DNA of 64,000 nt from Streptomyces corallincola (GCF_019104725.1 NZ_JAHRXF010000009.1:1-64000), one strand, 5' to 3'. Counted from the first letter of the stretch, positions 47,068 to 60,352 are shown. Notes: generated by a model not told the origin, from the letters alone. Made by a program: numbers and translations.

Positions 47068-48423
47068 GTGGAACCCGACCTCTTCACCGCCGCAGCCGAA
47101 GAACGCCAGGAGAAGGACCCCTCGGCCAGCCCCCTGGCGGTGCGGATGCGCCCCCGCTCACTGGACGAGGTGGTGGGCCAGCGGCATCTGCTCAAGCCCG
47201 GCTCACCGCTGCGCCGCCTGGTCGGCGAGGGGAGCGGCGGCCCCGCCGGGCCCTCCTCGGTGATCCTCTGGGGGCCGCCCGGCACCGGCAAGACCACCCT
47301 CGCCCACGTCGTCTCCCGGGCGACCGACAAGCGGTTCGTGGAACTCTCCGCGATCACCGCCGGGGTCAAGGAGGTCCGCGCGGTCATCGACGGCGCCCGG
47401 CGCGCCATCGGCGGCTTCGGCAAGGACACCGTCCTCTTCCTGGACGAGATCCACCGCTTCAGCAAGGCCCAGCAGGACTCCCTGCTCCCGGCCGTCGAGA
47501 ACCGCTGGGTGACCCTGGTCGCCGCGACCACCGAGAACCCGTACTTCTCGGTGATCTCCCCGCTGCTCTCCCGCTCGCTGCTGCTCACCCTCGAACCCCT
47601 CACCGACGAGGACGTGCGCGGCCTGCTGCGCCGGGCCCTCACCGACGAACGGGGCCTCGGCGGCGCGCTCACCCTCCCCGAGGACACCGAGGAGCACCTG
47701 CTGCGGATCGCCGGGGGCGACGCCCGGCGCGCGCTCACCGCGCTGGAGGCCGCCGCCGGAGCCGCCCTCGACCAGGGCACCGGCAGCATCGGCCTGGAGA
47801 TCCTGGAACAGACCGTGGACCGGGCGGCCGTCGCCTACGACAGGGACGGCGACCAGCACTACGACGTGGCCAGCGCCCTCATCAAGTCCGTCCGCGGCTC
47901 GGACGTGGACGCCGCCCTGCACTACCTGGCCCGGATGATCGACGCGGGCGAGGACCCCCGCTTCATCGCCCGCCGCCTGATGATCTCCGCCAGCGAGGAC
48001 ATCGGCCTCGCCGACCCGAACGCGCTCCCGCTGGCCGTCGCCGCGGCGCAGGCCGTCGCCATGATCGGCTTCCCCGAGGCCGCGCTCACCCTCGGCCACC
48101 TCACCATCGCCCTGGCCCTCGCACCCAAGTCCAACGCCGCCACCACCGCGATCGGCGCCGCCCTGGAGGACGTACGCAAGGGCCACGCCGGACCCGTCCC
48201 GCCCCATCTGCGGGACGGCCACTACCAGGGCGCCGCCAAGCTCGGCCACGCCCAGGGCTACGTCTACCCGCACGACCTGCCCGAGGGCATCGCGGAGCAG
48301 CAGTACGCCCCGGACGCCCTCAGGGACCGCACGTACTACAACCCCACCCGCCACGGAGCCGAGGCGCGGTACGCGGACGCCGTCGAGTGGACCCGGAAGC
48401 ACCTCGGGCGTGACCGCCCCTGA
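47068..48423 (+). CDS. rarA: Replication-associated recombination protein A (RarA/MgsA)
   Basis: A 451-residue AAA+ ATPase of the clamp-loader class from the GTG at 47068. Walker A is GPPGTGKT (69-76), Walker B FLDEIHRF, sensor 1 ATTENP, and the C-terminal tetramerisation region ([31 protein letters not shown]) is present. It acts at stalled replication forks on single-stranded DNA ends together with SSB. It is separate from the downstream rpsD, which has its own promoter overlapping the last codons. Confidence 0.95.
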   Translation: MEPDLFTAAAEERQEKDPSASPLAVRMRPRSLDEVVGQRHLLKPGSPLRRLVGEGSGGPAGPSSVILWGPPGTGKTTLAHVVSRATDKRFVELSAITAGVKEVRAVIDGARRAIGGFGKDTVLFLDEIHRFSKAQQDSLLPAVENRWVTLVAATTENPYFSVISPLLSRSLLLTLEPLTDEDVRGLLRRALTDERGLGGALTLPEDTEEHLLRIAGGDARRALTALEAAAGAALDQGTGSIGLEILEQTVDRAAVAYDRDGDQHYDVASALIKSVRGSDVDAALHYLARMIDAGEDPRFIARRLMISASEDIGLADPNALPLAVAAAQAVAMIGFPEAALTLGHLTIALALAPKSNAATTAIGAALEDVRKGHAGPVPPHLRDGHYQGAAKLGHAQGYVYPHDLPEGIAEQQYAPDALRDRTYYNPTRHGAEARYADAVEWTRKHLGRDRP

Positions 48424-48437
48424 GCGCCCTGTAGACT
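48410..48437 (+). promoter_or_regulatory. Candidate rpsD promoter
   Basis: GTGACC (48410-48415) and TAGACT (48432-48437) with a 16-base spacer, overlapping the end of rarA. Transcription would start near 48444, more than 300 bases before rpsD. Confidence 0.4.
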
Positions 48438-48765
48438 GCCTCGAAGTGCTGAGTCCCGTGTCCGGGGCCCCGTCAGGGGAACCGGCTCACCAGAGCGGGA
48501 CATCCAGCCGGATTTCCGGTCCGCCGGATCTCCAGGAGCGTCGCGCACCGTCGAACGGTGTCGCGGGCAGCCCACCACCCTCCGGCAGTCCCGGAATCGG
48601 TCGGTGGGCCACTCGCGTGCTGCACGTTGTGCCCAGACCAGGGAGCGGCTGCCCGGCCCTTCGTCCCGCGCGGACCGAAGGACAGGGTTTCCCCGGCTGC
48701 GGACTGCGACCTCCCCTAACCCTGGTGAAGCCGTATTCGTACAGACAAAACGAGGTGTTTGGTTC
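48438..48765 (+). promoter_or_regulatory. Long rpsD leader, candidate S4-binding autoregulatory RNA
   Basis: No conventional gene lies in these 328 bases although a strong promoter candidate precedes them, so rpsD mRNA would carry a long 5' leader. It is rich in self-complementary GC blocks (for example GTCGCGCACCGTCGAACGGTGTCGCG around 48541-48565, itself cut here by structure, and CCCTTCGTCC later). S4 represses its own synthesis by binding mRNA leaders in several phyla, so an autoregulatory structure is likely. An open frame crosses the leader into rpsD but shows no ribosome-binding site. Confidence 0.4.
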
Positions 48766-49380
48766 ATGGCGAACCAGTCCCGCCCCAAGGTCAAGAAGTC
48801 GCGTGCCCTCGGCATCGCGCTGACCCCGAAGGCCGTCAAGTACTTCGAGGCCCGCCCCTACCCGCCGGGCGAGCACGGCCGCGGTCGCAAGCAGAACTCG
48901 GACTACAAGGTCCGTCTGCTGGAGAAGCAGCGTCTGCGCGCGCAGTACGACGTGTCCGAGCGTCAGCTCGTCCGCGCCTACGAGCGTGCCTCCAAGGTCC
49001 AGGGCAAGACCGGTGAGGCCCTGATCATCGAGCTGGAGCGTCGTCTCGACGCCCTGGTCCTGCGTTCGGGCATCGCCCGCACGATCTACCAGGCCCGCCA
49101 GATGGTCGTCCACGGCCACATCCAGGTCAACGGCCAGAAGGTGGACAAGCCCTCCTTCCGTGTCCGTCCGGACGACGTCGTGCAGGTCCGCGACCGCTCC
49201 AAGGACAAGACGCTGTTCCAGGTCGCCCGTGAGGGTGGCTTCGCCGCCGACGGCGAGACCCCGCGCTACCTCCAGGTGAACCTCAAGGCTCTGGCGTTCC
49301 GCCTGGACCGCGAGCCGAACCGCAAGGAGATCCCGGTGATCTGCGACGAGCAGCTCGTCGTCGAGTACTACGCCCGCTGA
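48766..49380 (+). CDS. rpsD: 30S ribosomal protein S4
   Basis: A 204-residue protein from the ATG at 48766 (GAGGTG 8 bases upstream). It has the S4 N-terminal domain ([24 protein letters not shown] region) and the S4 RNA-binding motif [20 protein letters not shown] followed by [17 protein letters not shown]. The N-terminus has no zinc-binding cysteines, so this is the zinc-free C-minus form. Codon use is more biased and T-ending codons in CGT/GGT are more frequent than in neighbours, as expected for a highly expressed ribosomal gene standing alone. Confidence 0.97.
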   Translation: MANQSRPKVKKSRALGIALTPKAVKYFEARPYPPGEHGRGRKQNSDYKVRLLEKQRLRAQYDVSERQLVRAYERASKVQGKTGEALIIELERRLDALVLRSGIARTIYQARQMVVHGHIQVNGQKVDKPSFRVRPDDVVQVRDRSKDKTLFQVAREGGFAADGETPRYLQVNLKALAFRLDREPNRKEIPVICDEQLVVEYYAR

Positions 49381-49404
49381 TCCCAGCACGGCCGCGCACT
49401 CAAG

Positions 49405-49444
49405 CCCGCCGTTCCGCCGCCCTCCGGGGCGGGGGAGCGGCGGG
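49405..49444 (+). terminator. Terminator after rpsD
   Basis: A long GC-rich stem (CCCGCCG / CGGCGGG outer 7 bp, continuing inward with wobble pairs), 24 bases past the rpsD stop, followed by TTCGCGTTTC. Confidence 0.6.
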
Positions 49445-49582
49445 TTCGCGTTTCACCGGCGGGCACGTCCCGCCCGCGGGTTCCTTTCACGGTAATCCGG
49501 TACGGACCCCCGTCCGGGGCGCGATAGGCTCGGTGTACGACTTTTCCGAAGCTCAAGGCACGTTTCAGGGAGCGGGTGCGCG

Positions 49583-50020
49583 GTGTCCGGTGGTGAGGTG
49601 GCCGGGATTCTGGTGGCCGTCTTCTGGGCGATCCTGGTCTCCTTCCTCGCTGTCGCACTGGCGAGGCTGGCCCAGACGCTCAGGGCGACCACCAAGCTGG
49701 TGGCGGACGTGACCGACCAGGCGGTGCCGCTGCTCGCGGACGCCTCAAGGGCGGTGCGCTCCGCGCAGACCCAGATCGAGCGGGTGGACGCCATCGCGTC
49801 CGACGTGCAGGAGGTTACCTCCAACGCCTCCGCGCTCTCCACCACCGTCGCCTCCACCTTCGGCGGCCCCCTGGTCAAGGTCGCGGCCTTCGGCTACGGC
49901 GTCCGCCGGGCACTCGGCGGACGCAAGGACGAGGGCCCCGCCCGGGAGACCCGCCGAGACGACCGCGCGGTCGTCGTCGGCCGCACGGTCCCCGCCGACC
50001 GGCGCCGCAAGCGGAAGTAA
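49583..50020 (+). CDS. DUF948-type membrane protein
   Basis: A 145-residue protein from the GTG at 49583 (AGGGAG about 10 bases upstream; a TAGGCT -10 candidate at 49525). An N-terminal TM helix (7-30) is followed by an amphipathic helix with heptad repeats (ATTKLVADVTDQAVPLLADA, continuing to about 95), a hydrophobic patch (FGGPLVKVAAFGYGVRRAL) and a basic tail. DUF948 proteins are found next to alaS in Gram-positives; the function is unknown. It begins the alaS operon. Confidence 0.85.
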   Translation: MSGGEVAGILVAVFWAILVSFLAVALARLAQTLRATTKLVADVTDQAVPLLADASRAVRSAQTQIERVDAIASDVQEVTSNASALSTTVASTFGGPLVKVAAFGYGVRRALGGRKDEGPARETRRDDRAVVVGRTVPADRRRKRK

Positions 50021-50035
50021 GGACTGAGACCAGCG

Positions 50036-50407
50036 ATGTTCCGTCGTTCGTTCTGGTTCACCACGGGTGTCGCCGCCGGTGTGTGGGCCACCACCAAGGT
50101 CAACCGCAAGCTGAAGCAGCTCACCCCCGAGCACCTCGCGGTGAGCGCCGCCCACAAGGCGCTGGAGACCGGCCACCGTCTCAAGGACCGTGCGATCGGT
50201 TTCGCGCTGGACGTGCGCGACAACATGGCCGTCCGCGAGGCGGAACTCGGCGAGGCCCTCGGTATCGAGGCGGCCCCCGGCGCCGAACTCCCCGCGCCCC
50301 GGCGGCACCCCGCCGTGGAGAGCCCCCGCAGCACCCCGGGGTACCTCGGTGCCCCGACGTACCCCGACACCCCGACGCACCCGAACAACCGGAATGAGGA
50401 CCACTGA
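50036..50407 (+). CDS. Small actinobacterial protein of the alaS operon (DUF6167-like)
   Basis: A 123-residue protein from the ATG at 50036, 15 bases after the DUF948 stop. It starts with [35 protein letters not shown], a short hydrophobic segment then a basic helix, and ends in a Pro/Thr-rich tail with repeated YP/TP units. I recall conserved proteins of this kind between DUF948 and alaS in Streptomyces; no function is known. The stop shares bases with the alaS start (TGATG). Confidence 0.8.
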   Translation: MFRRSFWFTTGVAAGVWATTKVNRKLKQLTPEHLAVSAAHKALETGHRLKDRAIGFALDVRDNMAVREAELGEALGIEAAPGAELPAPRRHPAVESPRSTPGYLGAPTYPDTPTHPNNRNEDH

Positions 50408-53079
50408 TGGAGTCGGCCGAGATCCGCCGCCGCTGGCTGAGCTTCTACGAGGAGCGCGGGCACACCGTCGTCCCGTCGGCGTCGCTGATCGCGGACGACC
50501 CGACCCTGCTCCTCGTCCCGGCCGGGATGGTGCCCTTCAAGCCCTACTTCCTGGGCGAGGTCAAGCCGCCGTTCCAGCGCGCCACCAGCGTGCAGAAGTG
50601 CGTCCGCACCCCGGACATCGAAGAGGTCGGCAAGACCACCCGGCACGGCACGTTCTTCCAGATGTGCGGCAACTTCTCCTTCGGCGACTACTTCAAGGAA
50701 GGCGCCATCGCCTACGCCTGGGAGCTGCTCACCACGCCCCAGGACAAGGGCGGTTACGGCCTCGACCCCGAGCGCCTGTGGATCACCGTGTACAAGGACG
50801 ACGACGAGGCCGAGCGCATCTGGCACGAGGTCGTCGGTGTGCCCAAGGAGCGCATCCAGCGCCTCGGCATGAAGGACAACTACTGGTCGATGGGGGTCCC
50901 CGGACCCTGCGGCCCCTGCTCCGAGATCAACTACGACCGCGGCCCCGAGTTCGGCGTCGAGGGCGGTCCCGCCGTCAACGACGAGCGGTACGTCGAGATC
51001 TGGAACCTCGTCTTCATGCAGTTCGAGCGGGGTGAGGGCATCGGCAAGGACAACTTCGAGATCCGCGGCGAACTCCCCAGCAAGAACATCGACACGGGCC
51101 TCGGCCTGGAACGCCTCGCCATGATCCTGCAGGGCGTGCAGAACATGTACGAGATCGACACCTCAATGGCCGTCATCGACAAGGCCACCGAGCTGACCGG
51201 TATCGCCTACGGCGCCGCCCCCGCCTCGGACGTCTCGCTGCGCGTCGTCACCGACCACATGCGCACCTCCGTGATGCTCATCGGGGACGGCGTCACCCCC
51301 GGCAACGAGGGCCGCGGCTACGTCCTGCGCCGCATCATGCGCCGCGCCATCCGCAACATGCGCCTGCTCGGCGCCACCGGCACGGTCGTCAAGGACCTCA
51401 TCGACGTCGTCATCGGCATGATGGGCCAGCAATACCCGGAGCTGGTCACCGACCGCGAGCGGATCGAGAAGGTCGCCCTCGCGGAGGAGGCCGCCTTCCT
51501 GAAGACGCTGAAGGCCGGTACCAACATCCTGGACACCGCCGTCACCGAGACCAAGCAGTCCGGCGGCACCGTCCTCGCCGGGGACAAGGCGTTCCTGCTC
51601 CACGACACCTGGGGCTTCCCGATCGACCTCACCCTGGAGATGGCCGCCGAGCAGGGCCTCGCCGTGGACGAGGACGGCTTCCGGCGGCTCATGAAGGAGC
51701 AGCGGGAGCGCGCCAAGGCCGACGCCCTGGCCAAGAAGACCGGTCACGCCGACATGGGCGCCTACCGCGAGATCGCGGACGCCGCCGGTGCCACCGAGTT
51801 CATCGGCTACGGCGACACCGAGGGCGAGTCCACCGTCGTCGGCATCCTGGTGGACGGCGTCTCCTCCCCGGCCGCCACCGAGGGCGACGAGGTCGAGATC
51901 GTCCTGGACCGCACCCCGTTCTACGCCGAGGGCGGCGGCCAGATCGGTGACACCGGCCGGATCAGGTCCGACTCCGGCGCCGTCATCGAGATCCGCGACT
52001 GCCAGAAGCCGGTCCCCGGCGTCTACGTCCACAAGGGCGTCGTGCAGGTCGGTGAGGTCACCGTGGGCGCCCGCGCCCAGGCCACCATCGACGTGCGCCG
52101 CCGCAAGGCCATCGCCCGTGCCCACTCGGCCACCCACCTGACCCACCAGGCGCTGCGCGACGCCCTCGGCCCGACGGCCGCCCAGGCCGGTTCGGAGAAC
52201 CAGCCGGGCCGCTTCCGCTTCGACTTCGGTTCCCCCTCGGCCGTGCCCACGGCCGTGATGACCGACGTGGAGCAGAAGATCAACGAGGTGCTCGCCCGCG
52301 ACCTGGACGTGCATGCCGAGGTCATGGGCATCGACGAGGCCAAGAAGCAGGGCGCCATCGCGGAGTTCGGCGAGAAGTACGGCGAGCGGGTCCGGGTCGT
52401 CACCATCGGGGACTTCTCCAAGGAGCTGTGCGGCGGCACCCATGTGCACAACACCGCCCAGCTCGGCCTGGTGAAGCTGCTGGGCGAGTCGTCCATCGGC
52501 TCCGGGGTGCGCCGTATCGAGGCCTTGGTCGGCGTGGACGCCTACAACTTCCTCGCCCGGGAGCACACGGTCGTCGCCCAGCTCCAGGAGCTGGTCAAGG
52601 GGCGCCCGGAGGAGCTGCCGGAGAAGGTCTCCGCCATGCTCGGCAAGCTGAAGGACGCCGAGAAGGAGATCGAGAAGTTCCGCGCGGAGAAGGTCCTCCA
52701 GGCCGCCGCCGGGCTGGCCGACTCAGCCCGTGACGTGCACGGCGTCGCCGTGGTCACCGGGCAGGTCCCGGACGGCACCACCCCGGACGACCTGCGCCGT
52801 CTGGTGCTCGACGTGCGCGGCCGGATCCAGGGCGGCCGGGCCGCCGTGGTCGCCCTGTTCACGGTGAACAACGGCAAGCCGCTGACCGTCATCGCCACCA
52901 ACGAGGCCGCCCGCGAGCGCGGTCTCAAGGCCGGAGAGCTGGTCCGCACCGCCGCCAAGACCCTCGGTGGTGGCGGTGGCGGCAAGCCGGACGTCGCCCA
53001 GGGCGGTGGCCAGGACCCGACCGCCGTCGCCGAGGCCGCGGGCGCCGTCGAGCGCCTCGTCGCCGACACCGCCAAGTAA
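50407..53079 (+). CDS. alaS: Alanyl-tRNA synthetase
   Basis: An 890-residue class II synthetase starting at the ATG at 50407. The aminoacylation core holds [15 protein letters not shown] and [13 protein letters not shown], the editing domain [11 protein letters not shown] (near residue 572) and the zinc-binding CGGTHV (near 675), and the C-Ala domain ends with a [15 protein letters not shown] linker and a helix. All four editing metal ligands (H, H, C, H) are present, so it should clear mischarged Ser and Gly. It is the third gene of an operon that continues into ruvX and mltG. Confidence 0.97.
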   Translation: MESAEIRRRWLSFYEERGHTVVPSASLIADDPTLLLVPAGMVPFKPYFLGEVKPPFQRATSVQKCVRTPDIEEVGKTTRHGTFFQMCGNFSFGDYFKEGAIAYAWELLTTPQDKGGYGLDPERLWITVYKDDDEAERIWHEVVGVPKERIQRLGMKDNYWSMGVPGPCGPCSEINYDRGPEFGVEGGPAVNDERYVEIWNLVFMQFERGEGIGKDNFEIRGELPSKNIDTGLGLERLAMILQGVQNMYEIDTSMAVIDKATELTGIAYGAAPASDVSLRVVTDHMRTSVMLIGDGVTPGNEGRGYVLRRIMRRAIRNMRLLGATGTVVKDLIDVVIGMMGQQYPELVTDRERIEKVALAEEAAFLKTLKAGTNILDTAVTETKQSGGTVLAGDKAFLLHDTWGFPIDLTLEMAAEQGLAVDEDGFRRLMKEQRERAKADALAKKTGHADMGAYREIADAAGATEFIGYGDTEGESTVVGILVDGVSSPAATEGDEVEIVLDRTPFYAEGGGQIGDTGRIRSDSGAVIEIRDCQKPVPGVYVHKGVVQVGEVTVGARAQATIDVRRRKAIARAHSATHLTHQALRDALGPTAAQAGSENQPGRFRFDFGSPSAVPTAVMTDVEQKINEVLARDLDVHAEVMGIDEAKKQGAIAEFGEKYGERVRVVTIGDFSKELCGGTHVHNTAQLGLVKLLGESSIGSGVRRIEALVGVDAYNFLAREHTVVAQLQELVKGRPEELPEKVSAMLGKLKDAEKEIEKFRAEKVLQAAAGLADSARDVHGVAVVTGQVPDGTTPDDLRRLVLDVRGRIQGGRAAVVALFTVNNGKPLTVIATNEAARERGLKAGELVRTAAKTLGGGGGGKPDVAQGGGQDPTAVAEAAGAVERLVADTAK

Positions 53080-53094
53080 GGGAACGGCCGGAAG

Positions 53095-53559
53095 ATGCGC
53101 CGAGGACGCCGACTGGCGATCGACGTCGGGGACGCCCGGATCGGGGTCGCCTCCTGCGACCCCGACGGCATCCTCGCCACCCCGGTGGAGACCGTCCCCG
53201 GCCGGGACGTGCCCGCCGCCCACCGCCGCCTGCGGCAGCTGGTGGAGGAGTACGAACCGGTCGAGGTCGTCGTCGGCCTCCCTCGCTCCCTCAAGGGGAG
53301 CGAGGGCCCGGCCGCGGTCAAGGTCCGCGGCTTCGCGCAGGAGCTGGCGCGGGGCATCGCCCCCGTACCCGTCCGCCTGGTGGACGAGCGGATGACGACG
53401 GTGACGGCCAGTCAGGGACTGCGCGCCTCCGGGGTGCGGTCGAAGAAGGGGCGCGCCGTCATCGACCAGGCCGCCGCCGTGATCATCCTCCAGCAGGCCC
53501 TCGAATCCGAACGGGTGTCAGGCGCCCCTCCCGGTGAGGGCGTCGAAGTGGTCATCTGA
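53095..53559 (+). CDS. ruvX: RuvX/YqgF-family Holliday junction resolvase-like nuclease
   Basis: A 154-residue RNase H-fold protein from the ATG at 53095, 15 bases after alaS. Catalytic-type acids are Asp10 in [12 protein letters not shown] and Asp in [10 protein letters not shown] and [25 protein letters not shown] is the family motif. In several bacteria it processes the 5' end of pre-16S rRNA, besides a proposed role as an alternative Holliday junction resolvase. The alaS-ruvX-mltG order is conserved. Confidence 0.93.
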   Translation: MRRGRRLAIDVGDARIGVASCDPDGILATPVETVPGRDVPAAHRRLRQLVEEYEPVEVVVGLPRSLKGSEGPAAVKVRGFAQELARGIAPVPVRLVDERMTTVTASQGLRASGVRSKKGRAVIDQAAAVIILQQALESERVSGAPPGEGVEVVI

Positions 53560-53681
53560 TCGCGGTACGGTAACGTTCCGCGCGATGCGGCGGTGTTCGA
53601 ACAGCCTCCGCACAGCAAGAGGCGGAACGGAACCCGGTCCACCGGCCGCGCGTCCGTGGGCCTCGCGGCTCTAGGGGATCG

Positions 53682-55439
53682 ATGACTGAGTATGGCCGGG
53701 GCCCTGGCTCCGAACCGTGGCATCCGCAGGACCCGTTGTACGGGGACGGCGGATGGGAGGGGCAGCAGCAGGCACCGGCCTCCCCGCCCGCCTACGGCGG
53801 CCAGCAGCAGTACCCGCAGCAGCCGCAGCAGCAGTACGGCGACTGGGGCCAGGGCGCCCAGCCCGGCTACGAGGGCCATCCCCAGCAGCCGTACCCCCCG
53901 CAGTACGACCAGCAGCAGTACGACCAGCAGCGGTACGACACCCAGGGCGTGCCGCCGCATCCCGGCCACGACCAGGTGTACGCGGCCCAGGCGCAGCAGC
54001 AGTACCCCCAGCAGGGCGGCTGGGACGCCACCGGAACGCACGGCCACGTCCCCTACGCGGCCGACCCCGGTGACCCCTACGGCCAGCAGCCCGCCGCGTA
54101 CGGCGCCGGTCAGCCCGACCTCTACGGCACCGAGAACGCCTACCCGCCCCCCGAGCCCCCCGGTCGCAGACGCCCCGCCGCGGAACCCGGCCCCGACCCG
54201 GAGACAGGCTGGGACCCCGGCGAGGACCGGGGCGAACACGCCTTCTTCGCGGGCGACGGCGACGACCCGGAGAACCCCGGCGGCGCCGAGGACCCGGAGA
54301 ACGCGGCGAGCAACGCCGGACGCGGCGAGCGGCGCGGCCGGAAGCCGGTCAAGGGCAGGAAACGCCGCACCGGCTGCGCCTGCCTGGTCGTCGTCCTGGT
54401 CTTCGGCGGCGGCCTCGGCGGTGTCGGATATTTCGGCTACCAGTACTACCAGAACCGTTTCGGCGCCGCCCCGGACTTCGCGGGAACCGGCACCGCCCAG
54501 ACCGTGGCCGTGGAGATCCCCAAGGGCGCGGGCGGCTGGGAGATCGGCCGCCGTCTCAAGGAGGCCGGTGTCGTCAAGAGCGCCGACGCCTTCGTGCACG
54601 CCCAGGGCACCACGAAGGGCGGCAACGGCATCGAGGCCGGTGCCTACCTCCTGCACAAGGAGATGTCCGCCGCGAGCGCGGTCGAGCTGATGCTCGACCC
54701 CAAGAGCAAGAAGTACGTCCTGGTCACCCCCGGCGAACGCAACGCCGGTGTCTACGCGGCCATCGACAAGCAGCTCGAACTCGGCCCCGGCACCACCCGC
54801 AAGCTCGCCAAGGACGACTACAAGTCCCTCGGCATGCCCTCCTGGGCCGAGCGCGGCGGGAACATCCAGGACCCGCTGGAAGGATTCCTCTTCCCCGGCA
54901 CCTATCCGGCGGCCAAGGGCATGAAGCCCGAGGCGGTCCTCCAGCAGATGGTGTCGCAGGCCAAGGCCCGGTACAAGGCCTACGGACTGGACAGGAAGGC
55001 AGCCGACTTCGGGCTGAAGAACGCCTTCCAGCTCGTCGTCGTCGCCAGCCTCGTGCAGGCCGAGGGCAAGACCCACGACGACTTCCGCAAGATGGCCGAG
55101 GTCGTCTACAACCGCCTCAAGCCCACCAACACCGAGACGAACCAGCACCTCCAGTTCGACTCGACGTACAACTACCTCAAGGGCAAGAGCAACATCCACA
55201 TCTCCGAGAAGGAGATCAACGGCGACAAGAGCCCGTACAACACGTACACCAACAAGGGCCTGCCGCCGGGGCCGATCGGCAACCCCGGTGAGGACGCGCT
55301 GAAGGCGACGCTCAACCCGACGGACGACGGCTGGCTGTACTTCGTGGCCACCGACGGCACCAGCAACACCGAATTCGCCAAGACCTACGACGAGTTCCTG
55401 CGCCTCAAGGACAAGTTCGATGAATCCTCGGGCAACTGA
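53682..55439 (+). CDS. mltG: Endolytic murein transglycosylase MltG
   Basis: A 585-residue protein from the ATG at 53682. Residues 1-230 are a very long cytoplasmic tail rich in Gln, Tyr, Pro and Gly (runs such as QQQYDQQRYD), then one TM helix (about 233-254), then the LysM-like and YceG domains outside. The catalytic glutamate is Glu461 in ASLVQAEGKTHDDF, followed by the substrate-loop motif LQFDSTYNYL and a conserved NTY...GLPPGPIGNPG. It cuts nascent glycan strands and sets their length. The prion-like Q/Y tail is far longer than in E. coli MltG and could mediate clustering. The end overlaps aroE by 20 bases. Confidence 0.94.
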   Translation: MTEYGRGPGSEPWHPQDPLYGDGGWEGQQQAPASPPAYGGQQQYPQQPQQQYGDWGQGAQPGYEGHPQQPYPPQYDQQQYDQQRYDTQGVPPHPGHDQVYAAQAQQQYPQQGGWDATGTHGHVPYAADPGDPYGQQPAAYGAGQPDLYGTENAYPPPEPPGRRRPAAEPGPDPETGWDPGEDRGEHAFFAGDGDDPENPGGAEDPENAASNAGRGERRGRKPVKGRKRRTGCACLVVVLVFGGGLGGVGYFGYQYYQNRFGAAPDFAGTGTAQTVAVEIPKGAGGWEIGRRLKEAGVVKSADAFVHAQGTTKGGNGIEAGAYLLHKEMSAASAVELMLDPKSKKYVLVTPGERNAGVYAAIDKQLELGPGTTRKLAKDDYKSLGMPSWAERGGNIQDPLEGFLFPGTYPAAKGMKPEAVLQQMVSQAKARYKAYGLDRKAADFGLKNAFQLVVVASLVQAEGKTHDDFRKMAEVVYNRLKPTNTETNQHLQFDSTYNYLKGKSNIHISEKEINGDKSPYNTYTNKGLPPGPIGNPGEDALKATLNPTDDGWLYFVATDGTSNTEFAKTYDEFLRLKDKFDESSGN

Positions 55440-56259
55440 GGGGCGCCGGGCCGCCGTGCTCGGCTCGCCCATCGCCCACTCGCTGTCCCCGGCCCTGCAC
55501 CGCGCGGCCTACGAGGCGCTCGGCCTCACCGGCTGGTCGTACGACCGGTTCGAGGTGGACGAGGCGGCGCTGCCCGGCTTTCTGCGGACGCTGGGGCCGA
55601 CGTGGGCGGGGCTGTCGCTGACCATGCCGCTGAAGCGGGCGGTGATCCCGCTGCTGGACGAGGTCAGCGACACGGCGGCCTCGGTGGACGCCGTCAACAC
55701 CGTGCTGTTCACGGAGGACGGACGCCGCAGCGGCGACAACACCGACATCCCCGGCATCGTCGCCGCGCTGCGCGAACACGGCGTCACGGAGGTGGAGTCC
55801 GCCGCGATCCTCGGCGCCGGGGCCACCGCCTCCTCGGCGCTCGCCGCGCTCGCCCGGATCTGCGCCGGGGAGGTCACGGTGTACGTGCGCTCCGCGGCCC
55901 GCGCCGCGGAGATGCGGGAGTGGGGCGAGCGGCTGGACGTGCCCGTCCGCACCGCCGACTGGGCCGACGCCGCCGATGCGCTGCACGCGCCCCTGGTCAT
56001 CGCCACCACGCCCGCCGGTGCCACCGACGAACTCGCCGCCGCCGTGCCCGAACGCCCGGCCACCCTCTTCGACGTGCTGTACCACCCCTGGCCCACCGAC
56101 CTCGCGGCCCGCTGGTCGCTGTACGGCGGCGCCGTGCTCGGCGGCCTCGACCTGCTGGTCCACCAGGCCGTCCTCCAGGTCGAGCGGATGACGGGCCGCT
56201 CCCCGGCCCCCCTCGCGGCCATGCGGCAGGCGGGGGAGCGGGCGCTCGCCGCCCGCTGA
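55420..56259 (+). CDS. aroE: Shikimate dehydrogenase
   Basis: A 279-residue enzyme from the ATG at 55420, inside the end of mltG. It reduces 3-dehydroshikimate with NADPH. Shikimate-binding residues are SLS (21-23), Lys72 in LSLTMPLK and Asn107/Asp109 in GDNTDI; the Rossmann loop is ILGAGATASSAL near 130. The usual NVTVPFK motif is written SLTMPLK, a variant seen in actinobacterial AroE. It starts a shikimate group that continues with aroC and aroK-aroB. Confidence 0.93.
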   Translation: MNPRATEGRRAAVLGSPIAHSLSPALHRAAYEALGLTGWSYDRFEVDEAALPGFLRTLGPTWAGLSLTMPLKRAVIPLLDEVSDTAASVDAVNTVLFTEDGRRSGDNTDIPGIVAALREHGVTEVESAAILGAGATASSALAALARICAGEVTVYVRSAARAAEMREWGERLDVPVRTADWADAADALHAPLVIATTPAGATDELAAAVPERPATLFDVLYHPWPTDLAARWSLYGGAVLGGLDLLVHQAVLQVERMTGRSPAPLAAMRQAGERALAAR

Positions 56260-56424
56260 CCGGTGCCCCGGCCGTCCCGCCTGCCGGACCTCCGGCCGGA
56301 GGCCGGTACCGGACGTGGGAGGATCGGAGCTGGCCCGCCGGGGCCGCGCACCCGGTCGGACCGTCGCCGCGCACGGCTCCCGCGCACGGCGGGCAGCACC
56401 GGGCGCGAGAACTGAGGAGCACCG

Positions 56425-59252
<2,828 letters not shown>

Positions 59253-59368
59253 CACCCGCGCGACGGGACGGGAGCGGGGGAGCGGCGCGCTTCCGCGACC
59301 CCCGTCCCGTCCGTCCCGGTTTGTCCGCCCCGTCCCGACTGCCCTGCCGGGACGGGCACTTCGGGGCA

Positions 59369-59401
59369 CCCCCGGCCGTTTCCCCAAACGAGGGCCGGGG
59401 G
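59369..59401 (+). terminator. Terminator after aroK-aroB
   Basis: A 13-bp stem with one 3-base bulge (CCCCCGGCCGTTT against AAACGAGGGCCGGGGG), loop CCCC, 117 bases after the aroB stop. Confidence 0.5.
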
Positions 59402-59479
59402 CGGTACCGTTCGCTGGAAAGCGGGCTCCGCACCCGCATGCCAGTGCCCGATGTGCGTACGAGACGAAAGTGGCGACGG

Positions 59480-60352
59480 ATGCAGCACGCAGTGGGGTCT
59501 CCGCTGCCGCCGCCCCAGCAGCCGGGGCGTGGACCGCAGGGCGGCTGGGTGGCCGGGCACCCGCAGGGGGCCCACCAGGGTCCCGCACCCGTGCCCCCGC
59601 CGCCACCCGGACACCCCGGTGACGCGCCCGGCACCCCCCACCCGCCCGGCCCACCGGCACCCCCGCGGCAGGCGCCCGCGCACCACGTGCCCCCGCCGCC
59701 GGAGGTCACCGGCCATCTCCCCCTGCCGCCCGGCGGCCCGGTGGACGTGCCCGTGCCGCCCCCCGCCGGTCCGGACGCCCCGGACCCGGCCGCGCTCTCC
59801 ACGCTCGCCGTGCTGCTGATCGGTCCGGCGGGCGCCGGGAAGACCAGCGTGGCCAGGTTCTGGGCGGACCACCGCCGGGTGCCCACCGCGCACATCAGCC
59901 TGGACGACGTCCGCGAGTGGGTGCGCTCGGGGTACGCCAACCCGCAGTCCGGGTGGAACGACAACTCCGAGGCGCAGTACCGCCTGGCCCGCCGCACCTG
60001 CGGCTTCGCCGCGCGGAACTACCTGGCCAACGGCATCTCCTGCATCCTGGACGACGCGGTCTTCCCGGACCGTCCGGTCGTCGGCCTCGGCGGCTGGAAG
60101 CGGCACGTCGGCCCCGGACTGCTGCCCGTGGTGCTGCTGCCCGGCCTGGACGTGGTCCTGGAGCGCAACGCCGAACGCTCGGGCAACCGGCGCCTCGCGG
60201 ACGAGGAGGTCGCCCGTATCCACGGCCGGATGGCGGGGTGGTACGGCTCGGGCCTGCCGATCATCGACAACTCCCAGCTCGACGTCGCCGGAACCGCCAA
60301 GCTGCTGGACGACGTGCTGTCCCGCGCGATAGCGAGCCCGCCCAGCTGGTGA
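59480..60352 (+). CDS. P-loop ATP-binding protein with Pro-rich N-terminus
   Basis: A 290-residue protein from the ATG at 59480 (an ATG at 59438 is in frame; neither has a clear ribosome-binding site). Residues 1-105 are mostly Pro, Gly and His and should be disordered. The C-terminal part is a small kinase-like P-loop domain with Walker A GPAGAGKTS (about 114-122), SLDDVREWVRSGYANPQ, an ILDDAVFPDRPV motif and ERNAERSGNRRLADEEVARIH (a lid-like Arg region, given here in part). It resembles the zeta-toxin/AAA_33 kinase group that phosphorylates small molecules or tRNA-like ends; the substrate is unknown. Confidence 0.8.
   Translation: MQHAVGSPLPPPQQPGRGPQGGWVAGHPQGAHQGPAPVPPPPPGHPGDAPGTPHPPGPPAPPRQAPAHHVPPPPEVTGHLPLPPGGPVDVPVPPPAGPDAPDPAALSTLAVLLIGPAGAGKTSVARFWADHRRVPTAHISLDDVREWVRSGYANPQSGWNDNSEAQYRLARRTCGFAARNYLANGISCILDDAVFPDRPVVGLGGWKRHVGPGLLPVVLLPGLDVVLERNAERSGNRRLADEEVARIHGRMAGWYGSGLPIIDNSQLDVAGTAKLLDDVLSRAIASPPSW

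Noticed and set aside
48447..48823. Open frame in the rpsD leader running into rpsD
   Set aside because: No ribosome-binding site, Arg/Pro/Ser-rich product without motifs, and it overlaps rpsD in another frame; a structured leader is a better explanation.
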